42,093 nt of DNA from positions 1 to 42,093 of the forward strand of contig JANQQJ010000012.1 in NCBI GenBank assembly GCA_028284945.1, written 5' to 3'. The stretch comes from Alphaproteobacteria bacterium. Lineage in GTDB: Bacteria > Pseudomonadota > Alphaproteobacteria > SMXS01. Of this stretch, positions 8,715 through 17,527 are shown one piece after another. Position 1 is the first letter of the stretch; each line of letters begins with the position of its first letter. Position numbers and translations under genes: made by a program. The notes under the pieces are model-generated. The model was given only the letters and a program-made list of their open reading frames with translations. It had not been told where the DNA came from and ran no database searches.

Positions 8715-8916
8715 GGGCCTCCCCGCCCTATTCTTTTAGTGGTACACAAAAGCATCTCGCCCGCCGCAGCGCCAGCAGATAGTCAAGACACCATGCCTGC
8801 CGACCGTGGACCCACAAAAACTGCCATGCTAAGGATGCGCCCGCGCCGGTAGGTGCGCGGGGCCAATCCGCCACCGGCCATACCGCCAAGAACAAGCCCC
8901 AACAAGGAGACTTCCG

Positions 8917-9438
8917 TTGACCCGTTCCCCCCTGTTTAAACTGTTTTCCCTCGTCGCTCTGGCGATCGTCGCGATGCCTCTGGCCGCATTGGCCCAAGAC
9001 GCAGAAGCGCCCACGGTCACCGAACGCTTTGACGACTGGGTACTGTCCTGCACGACGGCTGAAGATGGCCAGGAAGCCTGCGAAATACGTCAGGTCCTGC
9101 TGACATCGGCCGAGAATCGTCTGGTCGCGGCCATGGCGCTGACCAATGCCGGTGGGTCATACAGCCTGCTGGGCATTGTCCCGCTCGGTGCACGCCTCCA
9201 GGAAACGCCCACGCTGGCAATCGACGATAGCAGCAACGTCGTCTCCGGGAATTACGTTCAATGCCTGGGGTCCGGCTGCCGGGTGATGTTCTCTATCACC
9301 GACAGCACTGTCGATGCCATGGGGAGTGGCGAGAACGTTCGAATCACCCTCACGCGTCCGAACGGACAGCCCATTCGCATCGGTTTCTCACTGAAGGGGT
9401 TCACCGCCGCGCGCAACGCGCTCGACGCACGCTCCTAA
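8917..9438 (+). CDS. Invasion-associated locus B (IalB) family periplasmic protein
   Basis: 173 residues with a Sec signal peptide (TRSPLFKLFSLVALAIVAMPLAALAQ), followed by the IalB-type core: RFDDWVLSCTTAEDGQEACEIRQVLL, then CLGSGCRVMFSITD and LSLKG-like end FSLKGFTAARNAL. Four cysteines are placed as in the family and probably form disulfides. IalB proteins occur across alphaproteobacteria, mostly with unknown roles outside Bartonella. The start codon is TTG at 8917; AAGGAGA six bases before it, and the fit of the signal peptide, decide this. Divergent from the MFS gene, and converging on the phosphatase gene with an 11-base gap. Confidence 0.88.
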   Translation: MTRSPLFKLFSLVALAIVAMPLAALAQDAEAPTVTERFDDWVLSCTTAEDGQEACEIRQVLLTSAENRLVAAMALTNAGGSYSLLGIVPLGARLQETPTLAIDDSSNVVSGNYVQCLGSGCRVMFSITDSTVDAMGSGENVRITLTRPNGQPIRIGFSLKGFTAARNALDARS

Positions 9439-9449
9439 ACCGAGACGAT

Positions 9450-10181
9450 TCAGCCGGCGCTTTCGACGACCACCAAAGACAGGTTATCGGGGGCGCCGCG
9501 CTCGAGGCACAAGCGAACCAGTTGGTCCGCTGATTCGCTCAAGCCCTCTTGGGCAATGATCTGAGCGATTTCCTCAGCCGAGCAAACATTGGTGACCCCG
9601 TCGGTTGCCAATAGGAAAATATCACCCGCTTCCACCGGCCCGTGGACCGTATCAAGCTCGGTACCATCATGCGCGCCAATCGCCCGGGTGATGACATTGC
9701 GCATGGGATGATCTTCGGCGTCTTCATCCGTGATATCCCCAGCATCGACCAGTTCCTGGACAAAGCTGTGGTCCTTGCTCAAAAGCTCGGCTTGCCCGTT
9801 TCTGATCCGGTAGAATCTGCTGTCGCCAGCCCAAAGGCAGGCAAAGTGATCGTCGAAGATCAGCATCGCGACCACGGTTGCACCCATGGTCTGGTCATCG
9901 GAAATGGCCGCCCCCTGGCGGTAGAGGTCGGCATTTGTTACTTCGAGGGCACCGCGCACCGCGCCTAAGAAACTGCGGCCGTCAGCCGGTGCTGGAATCG
10001 CTTCAAGAGCATCAACAATTCGGGCCGACGCAACATCACCACGTTGATGTCCGCCCATGCCGTCGGCGACTGCAAACAGACCGATATCGGTTTTTTCAAG
10101 GAACGCGTCCTCGTTCAGGCGGCGAACCTTCCCTCGATGAGTCCGCCCCACAGAGCGGTACGTCAGCAGTCCATTATACAT
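9450..10181 (-). CDS. PP2C-family Ser/Thr phosphatase (PppA/Stp1-like)
   Basis: Metal-dependent protein phosphatase of 243 residues. All family motifs are seen: RGKVRRLNEDAF, VADGMGGHQRGDVAS, GATVVAMLIF, WAGDSRFYRIRNG, LLATDGV and the C-terminal GAPDNLSLVVV, which together provide the metal-binding aspartates. No membrane segment, so cytoplasmic. It is the last gene of the minus-strand signalling locus, 27 bases after the DotU/TssL-like gene. In type VI secretion the analogous PppA removes the phosphate that PpkA places on the FHA protein; the kinase and FHA genes in this locus make the same job likely here, by inference. Ribosome site weak (GGGGCGAG). Confidence 0.94.
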   Translation of the reverse strand: MYNGLLTYRSVGRTHRGKVRRLNEDAFLEKTDIGLFAVADGMGGHQRGDVASARIVDALEAIPAPADGRSFLGAVRGALEVTNADLYRQGAAISDDQTMGATVVAMLIFDDHFACLWAGDSRFYRIRNGQAELLSKDHSFVQELVDAGDITDEDAEDHPMRNVITRAIGAHDGTELDTVHGPVEAGDIFLLATDGVTNVCSAEEIAQIIAQEGLSESADQLVRLCLERGAPDNLSLVVVESAG

Positions 10182-10208
10182 GTCTGGCGGACTCGCCCCG
10201 TTAAAGAC

Positions 10209-11744
10209 CTAGAACCAAGCCGGTTGAAGGTACCGCTGCGCGGTCAAAGCATCCGACCGCACATTCTTTTGCAGCACAATAACCATCTTGTCAGGAAAGT
10301 CGGCGTTCCCGGCGCCCGCGTCAATAGTCTCTGGCAAAGGACCGATACCCCAACTGTTCAATCGGGACTGATCGGAAATCCAGCTTGATAGATGCTCGCG
10401 CACTTCTTCGGCGCGCGCTTTTGCTAATTGACGGGCCTGATCCGCCGCCGCCCCAAAGGCAACGCCGCCACCGGCCATCGCGATAAGATCGACCGGGCCG
10501 TCACCTTGGGACAACGCCGCGCCGAGACGGCGCACGGTGCCGGCGCTGGCGGTATCCAGTTCACTGCTGCCAGGTTGGAAAAGGGTTGAGGCAGGGACGC
10601 TGAACAAAATGGAGGTTTCGGTTTCAGCGACCTGAACGGCGCCAGACGCTATGTCGGTCTGTATGGCGGTCTTGGCCCTGGATGCCAATTGATCGGCAAC
10701 AGGTTGCAGCAAACTGGGAGTTTCAACCGCAACATCAGCGCCCTGGTCACTTGCTGTGCCACCGCCATAGACCCAGACGGCCAGGGCAAGCGCCCCAACG
10801 ACCAAAAGAATGCCGGCTGCTGCCATGGTGACCGGGTTTACCAGTGCCAGGCTTCGGCCGGTTGCGCCACCGGCATAGGAAACAGCCCCCGGCCGTTCCC
10901 CCCGTGCGGCCCGGTCTCTTATGCGGCCAAGGAGACGTGCACGATGTTGATTGAGCAGCAACGGGCCGCGCGGGTCGGTCCGCAGCGATCCGCTGTATCC
11001 CAGTGCGAGCGCGATATAGAGCAACTCCCGCAAGCGCGAGTTGACACCGGTCTGTTCCATCGTGTCGACCAGCTCGAAAAAGCGTGCGCTTGCCGCCTCG
11101 CGGTCTAGCCCCTCACCGACAAGCAGTCGATCCCGCCACTTATCCTTGTCCGGCCAGCGGCCACTGAGAACCAGATCGTCGATCAACGCGGCGAGGACGA
11201 ACCGTGCCGGCTCTGCCTCCTGCTCTGCCAGCGTGAATTGCTGTGCTTCTTCATCAAAAACGAACAGGCTTTCCTCGGCTGCGAAGCGAACAGCAGCCAG
11301 ATCAGGCACCTCGCCGGGCGACTCGCTCAACAGTGCCGCCAATCGAAGAAGCCGTGCGCCAGCGGCAACAATCAGGTTGCCGTGCATAAGGTCGACGTCA
11401 ACACGGCCAAAACTCAAACTGTCAGGACCGCTCAGGTCCAACCGGACCGTATCAGTGGCCACGGCAGCGGGCTCTTCTACCACGGCTTTCGGGGGTTCAG
11501 CCGGGACCGGCGGCGGCACTTTGGGGGGCTCTGAGGGCGGCGCAGGTTCCGGCGCCGGCGGTGCCGGCTCCGGAGCAGGGGGTGATTCAGAGGCGGGCGG
11601 AGGCGCCGGCGGACTGGTTTTGGCCGGGCCGATAATGGTTTGGTCCAGATCAGGCGACGATGCCTCTTCCTGTTCCGGCGGCGCCGGTTCAGGGGTTACG
11701 TCATTCTCGTCATCGTCTAGCCCGAAGGGGTCCTTGCCAGCCAT
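10209..11744 (-). CDS. DotU/TssL-like protein with Pro-rich N-terminus and OmpA-like C-terminus
   Basis: 511 residues in four parts. Residues 1-95 are disordered and very rich in Pro, Glu and Ala, with a DQTIIG motif at T36. About 122-280 match the IcmH/DotU (TssL) cytoplasmic fold: ARLLRLAALLSE, RFVLAALIDDLVLSGRWPDKDKW, FFELVDTM and LRELLYIALALGYSG. One membrane helix lies at about 304-326. The tail (about 375-495) resembles an OmpA peptidoglycan-binding domain (LFQPGSSELDTASAGTVRRLGAAL, LAKARAEEVREHL), but the usual GHTD-type aspartate is replaced by AMAGGG. TssL anchors the type VI membrane complex with TssM and TssJ; neither is visible here. A GGAGG 8 bases before the ATG supports the start. 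Confidence 0.8.
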   Translation of the reverse strand: MAGKDPFGLDDDENDVTPEPAPPEQEEASSPDLDQTIIGPAKTSPPAPPPASESPPAPEPAPPAPEPAPPSEPPKVPPPVPAEPPKAVVEEPAAVATDTVRLDLSGPDSLSFGRVDVDLMHGNLIVAAGARLLRLAALLSESPGEVPDLAAVRFAAEESLFVFDEEAQQFTLAEQEAEPARFVLAALIDDLVLSGRWPDKDKWRDRLLVGEGLDREAASARFFELVDTMEQTGVNSRLRELLYIALALGYSGSLRTDPRGPLLLNQHRARLLGRIRDRAARGERPGAVSYAGGATGRSLALVNPVTMAAAGILLVVGALALAVWVYGGGTASDQGADVAVETPSLLQPVADQLASRAKTAIQTDIASGAVQVAETETSILFSVPASTLFQPGSSELDTASAGTVRRLGAALSQGDGPVDLIAMAGGGVAFGAAADQARQLAKARAEEVREHLSSWISDQSRLNSWGIGPLPETIDAGAGNADFPDKMVIVLQKNVRSDALTAQRYLQPAWF

Positions 11745-11776
11745 GTCAGCGAACCTCCGCGCGGCGTCTCGCGATT

Positions 11777-12760
11777 CTAGTCATCCGCATTCTCCAGCTC
11801 ACGCAGACGCGCTTCATAGCCATTCCTGAAATCTGTCATGAATTGGCTGCTATCCAGATCAGCGACTTCTCTCTCGACGGTTTCGAAGTACTTCTGATAC
11901 GCGTCCCATGACGCAGACTTCTTGCCGCCTGCCGACATGATCGACATCGCACTCCGCTGACTCAATAGACGCTCTACCTCCAGCGGGTTCAGCCGGTCAA
12001 TCAGCTGGGCCACCGCACTGTGCATGCCCGACAACAGCGCCATCTGATGCCGCTTAACATCCTTGAACGCCTCATCCACCGCCTCATCTGCCGGCATGTA
12101 TCCGGGACTATCGGAAGCAAGAATTCGGAACGGTAATTCTTCGGGCGTCAGCGCCTTGAACGGGTTAGCCTTGCCGCGCGTGACCAGGGTTGCTTCGGCC
12201 CGGAACTGCGCCTTGACCACCGACCGGTCATGCAACAGGTCATGCAGGTTATCGATGAACTGCCGATAGAGCTGGCCCGCCGCAAAAAGCGTGTGGGCGT
12301 CGGCGCCCCGCATCAGCACTGGGTCAAGACCCGCCCCTTCGATGAAGGCCTCCAATGCTGACGAAGAAACCGGCGTGGCGGGAGCCTGTGACGCGGCGCT
12401 CTGTGCCGGCGTTGGTGCACTCGCTACATCAGCACCCGCATCCGCCTCGAGCCGAAGCTCAAGCGTATAGCCCCCGATCGAGAAGGTGTCCCCATCGGCT
12501 GCACGGTACGGTTCGCCCTTGGGCTGGCGGTCGGACGATCCGTTCAGGAATATCCCGTTCGAGCTATGGTCGGTAACCGTCGCACCCGTAGCATCGGCGG
12601 TGATCTCGCAATGATGCCGCGACAACTGCCGGTCGGGATCATCAAGCACCCAGTCGCAATCCGTTCCACGGCCCAACATCATCGTGGAATTCTCCAAGGT
12701 GCGTTCGCCTGAAGACGCGCCCCCTTCTGCGCTATAGAGCTTGAGATTTACGCGCGGCAC
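11777..12760 (-). CDS. tagH: T6SS-associated FHA protein TagH
   Basis: 327 residues with a GTG start at 12760, chosen because AGGAG lies 9 bases upstream and because starting there (PRVNLKLYS) avoids a 92-base overlap with the preceding gene. Residues 6-104 form an FHA domain with all phosphothreonine-reading elements: MMLGRGTDCDWVLDD, LSRHHCEI and SSNGIFLNG. After an Ala/Pro linker, residues about 145-325 match the TagH C-terminal domain (LYRQFIDNLHDLLHDRSVVKAQF, NPFKALTPEELPFRIL, AQLIDRLNPLEVERLL, YQKYFETVEREVADLDSSQFMTDFRNGYE in outline). In type VI systems TagH/Fha recruits a phosphorylated partner during assembly. It sits directly upstream of the DotU/TssL-like gene, as in type VI clusters. 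Confidence 0.88.
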   Translation of the reverse strand: MPRVNLKLYSAEGGASSGERTLENSTMMLGRGTDCDWVLDDPDRQLSRHHCEITADATGATVTDHSSNGIFLNGSSDRQPKGEPYRAADGDTFSIGGYTLELRLEADAGADVASAPTPAQSAASQAPATPVSSSALEAFIEGAGLDPVLMRGADAHTLFAAGQLYRQFIDNLHDLLHDRSVVKAQFRAEATLVTRGKANPFKALTPEELPFRILASDSPGYMPADEAVDEAFKDVKRHQMALLSGMHSAVAQLIDRLNPLEVERLLSQRSAMSIMSAGGKKSASWDAYQKYFETVEREVADLDSSQFMTDFRNGYEARLRELENADD

Positions 12761-12797
12761 TCGGTTTTTCTCCTGATAATGTCTGACCTCTTGCGGG

Positions 12798-14999
12798 TCA
12801 GCGGTTTGATGCGTTGGCCATTTTGCGGGGCCCGGATAGCTCCCCACGAGACACAGAGATGCGTTGCTGCTGCTGCGCTTGCTCAGCATTCAGATCGGCA
12901 ATCAACGATTGATACTCGGGCAGCCCCCGCAGTGATGCAAGCGCCGGGTCCCAGCGAACCGCCGAGATTCCGGCAAATCGATGCAATACAGCACGGCTAA
13001 GCGCCGCCATCGCCTGCTCGGTCTCGCCGCGGACAGCAAGCACACGGGCCTCCAAATACGTCAATTGTGGTGTATCGATACCTGCCGCGCGGTGCTCTGC
13101 CAGATAGGCGTCTACGCTTCGTAGCAGCGCGTCTGAGCCAGCCTGATCGCCTAAATGACGCCGCGCCTGCGCAAGCGTAACAGCCGGCAATAAGATCGGC
13201 GTGCGCGCAAACAATGGCCCCACTGCCCCGCCACCGGAATCCATTGGCCCCAACAAATCGACAACGGTCTCGTCATGACCGGCGACCGCTTCAACGTCAG
13301 CCAGCTCATAGGTTAGCGCCTGGGAGCCGGGTTGCGCCTGATAGGCTGCCCGCGCACCGGATACGGCACTGCCGATATCGCCCCGGGACAGGTTCACCCA
13401 CTGACCGATGTCATTAAGCCTCGGCGCCGCATCATCTATCGCACCGATGTCCAGCAGGGTCAGACCCAGCGCCAATCGCACCGCTGGGTCGGCGGGATCA
13501 TCAAGATACGCGCCCCGCAACAAATTGATCGCCTCGACCGGCCGCCACATATCCGCAAGAAGCGCTGCACGGGCGAGACTAACGTTCCGGTTATCCGGAT
13601 AGAGTTGACCCATCCGCGTTAACAAAGCCTCTGAATCGCGCAACTGTTTTCTCTCGGCCATCAGGCGCGACATATTCAACGCGACGGCAAGACTATCAGG
13701 ATCGGCGGCAAAGGCCTGATCCAGACTGAAAAAGGCCTCCAGCCGTTGCCCCGTCGACAGGTGTGCCTGGTAAAGCCAGAGATGCGCGTCCCCCAGTCCG
13801 GGGTCTATACTGACCGCACTCTGCAACGCGGCGATAGCATTATCGGTTCTGCCGCTGGTGAGCTCGAACAGGCCCTCGATGGCCTTAACATAGGCGGATG
13901 GTTCAGAGACCAGGCTCTTTGCCTTTGTCAGGTAGGGTCGCGCCCGGGACAACGCGTCAGAGACCTTCATTTCCCCATAGGTTTCTGGCGACCGGGCCTG
14001 TTGAAGCAAAACTTCAGCGCTTCCTGCATAAGCGTCGGCGAAATCCGGGTCCGCCTTCATGGCTTGGCTGAAATACACCAGTGCGGCATTGAGGGATTCG
14101 GGCGTACGCTTGGTCATTTCGGCGCGGCCCATCGCGAACAGCTCAGCCGGGTCCGCCACCTCTGCTAGTTCCACGGGCGCCTGCTCGGCGTCCCCCGTCA
14201 TGATCCCGCTGACCTTGGTGACAATCTCGTCCGAGATGTCGTCCTGCACTGCAAGAAGGTCGGTAACGTCGCGGTCCACCGTTGCCGACCAGACCTGAAA
14301 CCCCTCCTTCGCATCAAGCAGACGCGCCGTCACACGAAGCTGATCGCCTACCTTCTGCACACTGCCTTCTAAGACAGCATCCACTTCAAGTGACCGCGAA
14401 ATTTCTCTTACGCTGGCACCGTCTGAAAACTGGATCGACGCGGACCTGGACGCTACCTGCAGTCCCGGTACCATCGACAAGCGGTTGCGAACGTCCGACG
14501 CAAGCGCCTGCGAGAACATCGCTTCTTCGGCTTCTACCGACAGATTTTCAAACGGCAGGACAGCGATCGCCGATCCACCCACCTGCCGGTCACTCGAGCC
14601 ACCGCCCGTCCCACTGCCGGTCAAGAACACGCTATAGACCATTGCCCCGGCGATAATGACGACCGCCGCCAGCATCACATAGTCTCCGATCCGAACCCGG
14701 CCAGAGGCCGCCTCGCCTCCCTTGGTCCGGCGCAGCCCCTCGGGTGTCATTTCGAACGCCCAAGCTATGAGCATTGTAATTGGAAAACCGACCGCAAGCA
14801 GGAAGAAGACGAAGGAGCCCGCCCATTCCGGCAGCAAAAGTATTTCAGCGGTCTCGGATATCACCTGGACCATGACCCAGCTGACAACCATATAGGCCGC
14901 TGCCACGCGCACCACGTTGCGCCGTTTAAGTTCCGAAATGAGTCCTATCACGCCCGCCGCCTGAAGATGTGTCTCGTCAGCCGGTTGGTCCTCGCCCAC
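12798..14999 (-). CDS. Membrane protein with FlgO/TolB-N-like domain and TPR array
   Basis: Up to 733 residues. The start is uncertain: a GTG at 14999 gives the longest product, and a GTG at 14951, just before IGLISELKRRNVVRVAAAY, gives the N-terminus usual for this family; neither has a clear ribosome site. Three membrane helices lie at about 29-50, 60-83 and 106-127. A FlgO-like domain follows (SAIAVLPFENLSVEAEEAMFSQALASDVRNRLSMVPGLQVASRSASIQF in outline, residues 143-265), then tetratricopeptide repeats to about 700. Such proteins often carry an N-terminal CadC-type or cyclase domain; here only the membrane anchor is present. It lies 37 bases upstream of tagH, so probably co-transcribed. 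Exact role unknown. Confidence 0.85.
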   Translation of the reverse strand: MGEDQPADETHLQAAGVIGLISELKRRNVVRVAAAYMVVSWVMVQVISETAEILLLPEWAGSFVFFLLAVGFPITMLIAWAFEMTPEGLRRTKGGEAASGRVRIGDYVMLAAVVIIAGAMVYSVFLTGSGTGGGSSDRQVGGSAIAVLPFENLSVEAEEAMFSQALASDVRNRLSMVPGLQVASRSASIQFSDGASVREISRSLEVDAVLEGSVQKVGDQLRVTARLLDAKEGFQVWSATVDRDVTDLLAVQDDISDEIVTKVSGIMTGDAEQAPVELAEVADPAELFAMGRAEMTKRTPESLNAALVYFSQAMKADPDFADAYAGSAEVLLQQARSPETYGEMKVSDALSRARPYLTKAKSLVSEPSAYVKAIEGLFELTSGRTDNAIAALQSAVSIDPGLGDAHLWLYQAHLSTGQRLEAFFSLDQAFAADPDSLAVALNMSRLMAERKQLRDSEALLTRMGQLYPDNRNVSLARAALLADMWRPVEAINLLRGAYLDDPADPAVRLALGLTLLDIGAIDDAAPRLNDIGQWVNLSRGDIGSAVSGARAAYQAQPGSQALTYELADVEAVAGHDETVVDLLGPMDSGGGAVGPLFARTPILLPAVTLAQARRHLGDQAGSDALLRSVDAYLAEHRAAGIDTPQLTYLEARVLAVRGETEQAMAALSRAVLHRFAGISAVRWDPALASLRGLPEYQSLIADLNAEQAQQQQRISVSRGELSGPRKMANASNR

Positions 15000-15417
15000 C
15001 CGACAACGGCACTATAGGCGACGACCGAACGGCTTGGTAGGGCCTGCACGGCAGCAATTCGATGTTTAGTTTGAGGTATTTGGGCGTGATGCTGCCGCGA
15101 TTCGGCTGAATGCCATTATCTGAAGGCGCTTCAAATCACCCGCGGCACCCTATAACCACTGTCGCACCGCTGAACGTAACCCCAAATGTTGTGGCCCTGA
15201 GGATCAAGGTCGGAATATATAGTGGTATCCGTGCGAATGTGCTGGTCCATTGCGATGTGACATTTACGGCTGACAAGGAATAGTCAATCATACTGTTGTT
15301 CCAGTCGAATCTGCGGCGAGGCGTCTCGGTTCATCTGGAGATTCAATGCGCTACGCACTATAAACAAGCGCTGTGAAAGATGGGGTTATCCAAGCGAATC
15401 GCCATAGGGGGTCGGTC
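15000..15417. other. 418-base divergent intergenic region
   Basis: Separates the FlgO/TPR gene (minus) from the LysM/TPR lipoprotein gene (plus), so it must hold promoters in both directions. An AT-rich patch around 15213-15222 (GAATATATAG) is the most promoter-like stretch, but no convincing -35 and -10 pair is visible. No long open frame, tRNA or strong hairpin was found. It is the largest gap inside the signalling locus. Confidence 0.5.
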
Positions 15418-16536
15418 GTGCCGCGAGTAAGCAAATATATCGTTATCGTTCTTGCAGCAGGGGCTTTGACAGCCTGTGCGGGTCAGAAACCGGAAGAACC
15501 TGTCGCCCAGGCGCCTGCGCCTGTTGTGGTGGCAGAACCAGAGGTCGTCGATACCGGCCCTGAAGAAGAGGTGTTTGAGGCAACACCGGGCCTGTCTGCG
15601 CGCGAACGGTTCCGCAAGTCGATCCGCCTGTTGGAAACCGGCCAGGCTGGCCAGGCTCAGGCTGAGCTTGAAGCCTATCTGGCCGAGGTCGACAATAGTA
15701 CGCTGGGCCAGAACCTGCTTGAGCAGATCACGACGCCTGTTGAGGACTACTTCCCTGAGGAACACTTCATGGTGAACCTGGCATCGGGCGATTCTTTGTC
15801 AACGTTGGCCAAAGCCTATCTGGGTGATGCGCTGAAGTTCTACATTCTGTCCCGCTATAACGAGCTGGAAAATCCAAGCCAGGTGACAGTCGGACAGGCC
15901 ATCAAGATTCCGGCGACGGAAGAAACGCTGGCTGCCCGCGAAATGATCATCGCCGAGGCCGCCGCGCCCGCACCGGAAGAGGCACCTGAAGAAGTCGCTG
16001 AAGCGCCAGCCGAGGTGGCGCAAGAGGCGCCAGCAGCAGCACCCGAAGAGCTAACAGGTTGGGACAAGGTTAACGCGCTGACGGCGGCGGGCGACTATCA
16101 TGCAGCAGCGGATCATCTGGAAACGATGGGTGGCTCCATGGCCGGCGGCAATGCCGTATCCGCAGCCCAAGTCTATATGACCAGTGCAACGGAACTCGGC
16201 AGAACAGATGCACTCAAGGCGGCTGAACGCTCGCTGCGTGCCGGCTCGCTCTACCTTCAACAAGCAGATGAGCCCGAACGCGCCCTGGAAGCCCTTCAGC
16301 TTTCCACCTCGTTGAATCCGGAAAACACCGAGGCGCAAGAGCTGCTGTCGACGGCGCAAGCCACCGTCGCTGACCAGTATTACCGGGAAGGGTTGGCCGC
16401 CTACCGCAAACAGGAACTCGATCAGGCGATTACCAGTTGGGATCGTGTGCTCGAAATTGATCCGGAGCACGCCAACGCCAATCTGTACCGCGCCCAAGCG
16501 CTAGACCTTAAGGATAAGCTGTCGAAGATGAAGTAG
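15418..16536 (+). CDS. Lipoprotein with LysM domain and TPR repeats
   Basis: 372 residues. The GTG at 15418 is chosen: AGGGGG lies six bases upstream and the product then begins MPRVSKYIVIVLAAGALTAC, a lipoprotein signal with lipobox LTAC and lipidated C20. A longer in-frame GTG at 15373 would spoil the signal. After an acidic Pro/Ala linker comes a short helical segment, a LysM domain at about 117-166 (FMVNLASGDSLSTLAKAYLGD...VTVGQAIKIP) expected to bind peptidoglycan, a second Pro/Ala/Glu linker, and TPR repeats to the end (YYREGLAAYRKQELDQAITSWDRVLEIDPEH in outline). It is the only plus-strand gene in the locus, divergent from the FlgO/TPR gene and converging with a second TPR lipoprotein. 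Confidence 0.87.
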   Translation: MPRVSKYIVIVLAAGALTACAGQKPEEPVAQAPAPVVVAEPEVVDTGPEEEVFEATPGLSARERFRKSIRLLETGQAGQAQAELEAYLAEVDNSTLGQNLLEQITTPVEDYFPEEHFMVNLASGDSLSTLAKAYLGDALKFYILSRYNELENPSQVTVGQAIKIPATEETLAAREMIIAEAAAPAPEEAPEEVAEAPAEVAQEAPAAAPEELTGWDKVNALTAAGDYHAAADHLETMGGSMAGGNAVSAAQVYMTSATELGRTDALKAAERSLRAGSLYLQQADEPERALEALQLSTSLNPENTEAQELLSTAQATVADQYYREGLAAYRKQELDQAITSWDRVLEIDPEHANANLYRAQALDLKDKLSKMK

Positions 16537-16576
16537 GCTGCCGCTGGCTTGCGCGGTACGGGCCCGAGACTTTCAA

Positions 16577-17527
16577 TTAGTTAAACGACTGCAGCCGGGC
16601 GCGCATCCGCTGTGCCTGGTCCAGCCGCTGTTTCGCCTGAAGATGCGTCGGATCATAGGTGAGCGCCTCTGCAAGCAGTTCAATCGCCCGGTCCAGATCC
16701 GAGTTCATCAGATCGAGGCCCTCGGTATAAAGCGAGGTTGCCAGGTCTGACCGAGCGGCCGTGATGGATTTGCTGATCGTTGCCTGGGCGCCTGCCGGCG
16801 TCTCGGACGCCGCCTCAAGGAAGGTTAGCGTTTCACGTAGATTCCCGGACTGACGACTTTTCTGAGCCAGCGCAACATAGGCCCGCTGACGGTAACTTGC
16901 TGCGGTGGAATCCTCCGGGTCGCGTTTCAACTGCTGATCGGCAAGATCGATGACCTCGCGATACGCACCACGCCCAAAGGCAGCTGCTGCTTTTTGATCA
17001 AAGTCGCCCGTGCCACCCTGCTGCTGGGGCTGCGGCTTCGAATGGCTGGCGCGATATTCGGCCAGCGCTTTGTCGTCTTTGGTTTTCTGATTGGCCAGGA
17101 CAGATTGGCGCTCGATTTCCCTTAAACGCCGGATCGCCTGTGCGTCACTGCCATCCAAGGCCAAAACTTTCAGAAAAGCTGTCCGGGCGGCGCTGCGCCG
17201 GTTCTTGGACAGCGCATCTTCACCCTGTTGAAGCAATGCCCGTTTCCGGCTGGCGATAAGGGCCTCGAGCCGGCGAATTTCCTGCTGAGCTTGCCCGTCA
17301 CGAGGTTTTACCGCGGCGATCAATCGCCATTCGACCAGCGATGCCGCAAGATCACCATTGGCCTCGAAGGCCTGGGCGGTCGAGCGCCGGTCGCTGACAA
17401 ATTCCGCTGCAGCATTGTCAACCGGATCGACAATCGTTACTGGCCCGGGTTCTTGCTGAGCGGCACAGGCGGTCAGCACCAGCGCGAGCGCGGATAGGGT
17501 TACGATCTGACGCGCATGCCCTATCAT
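16577..17527 (-). CDS. TPR lipoprotein
   Basis: 316 residues beginning MIGHARQIVTLSALALVLTAC, a lipoprotein signal with lipobox LTAC (C21). The mature protein is a helical tetratricopeptide array (ALLQQGEDALSKNRRSAARTAFLKVLALD, FGRGAYREVIDLADQQLKRDPED, ELLAEALTYDPTHLQAKQRLDQAQ), with a Gln-rich break near residue 160. Its ATG overlaps the TGA of the deacetylase gene by four bases (ATGA), so translation is probably coupled. Architecture mirrors the C-terminal half of the LysM lipoprotein encoded convergently next door, which suggests they share a process at the outer membrane or cell wall. No enzyme motif. Exact function unknown. Confidence 0.85.
   Translation of the reverse strand: MIGHARQIVTLSALALVLTACAAQQEPGPVTIVDPVDNAAAEFVSDRRSTAQAFEANGDLAASLVEWRLIAAVKPRDGQAQQEIRRLEALIASRKRALLQQGEDALSKNRRSAARTAFLKVLALDGSDAQAIRRLREIERQSVLANQKTKDDKALAEYRASHSKPQPQQQGGTGDFDQKAAAAFGRGAYREVIDLADQQLKRDPEDSTAASYRQRAYVALAQKSRQSGNLRETLTFLEAASETPAGAQATISKSITAARSDLATSLYTEGLDLMNSDLDRAIELLAEALTYDPTHLQAKQRLDQAQRMRARLQSFN

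Noticed and set aside
7953-8852. Plus-strand open frame of 299 codons opposite the MFS gene
   Set aside because: Shadow composition (Arg, Gln, Asp, Pro rich), no motif, and a full-length MFS protein is encoded opposite.
11041-11829. Ser/Gly/Ala-rich plus-strand frame of 262 codons
   Set aside because: It mirrors the Pro-rich arm of the DotU-like protein; low complexity comes from the opposite strand.
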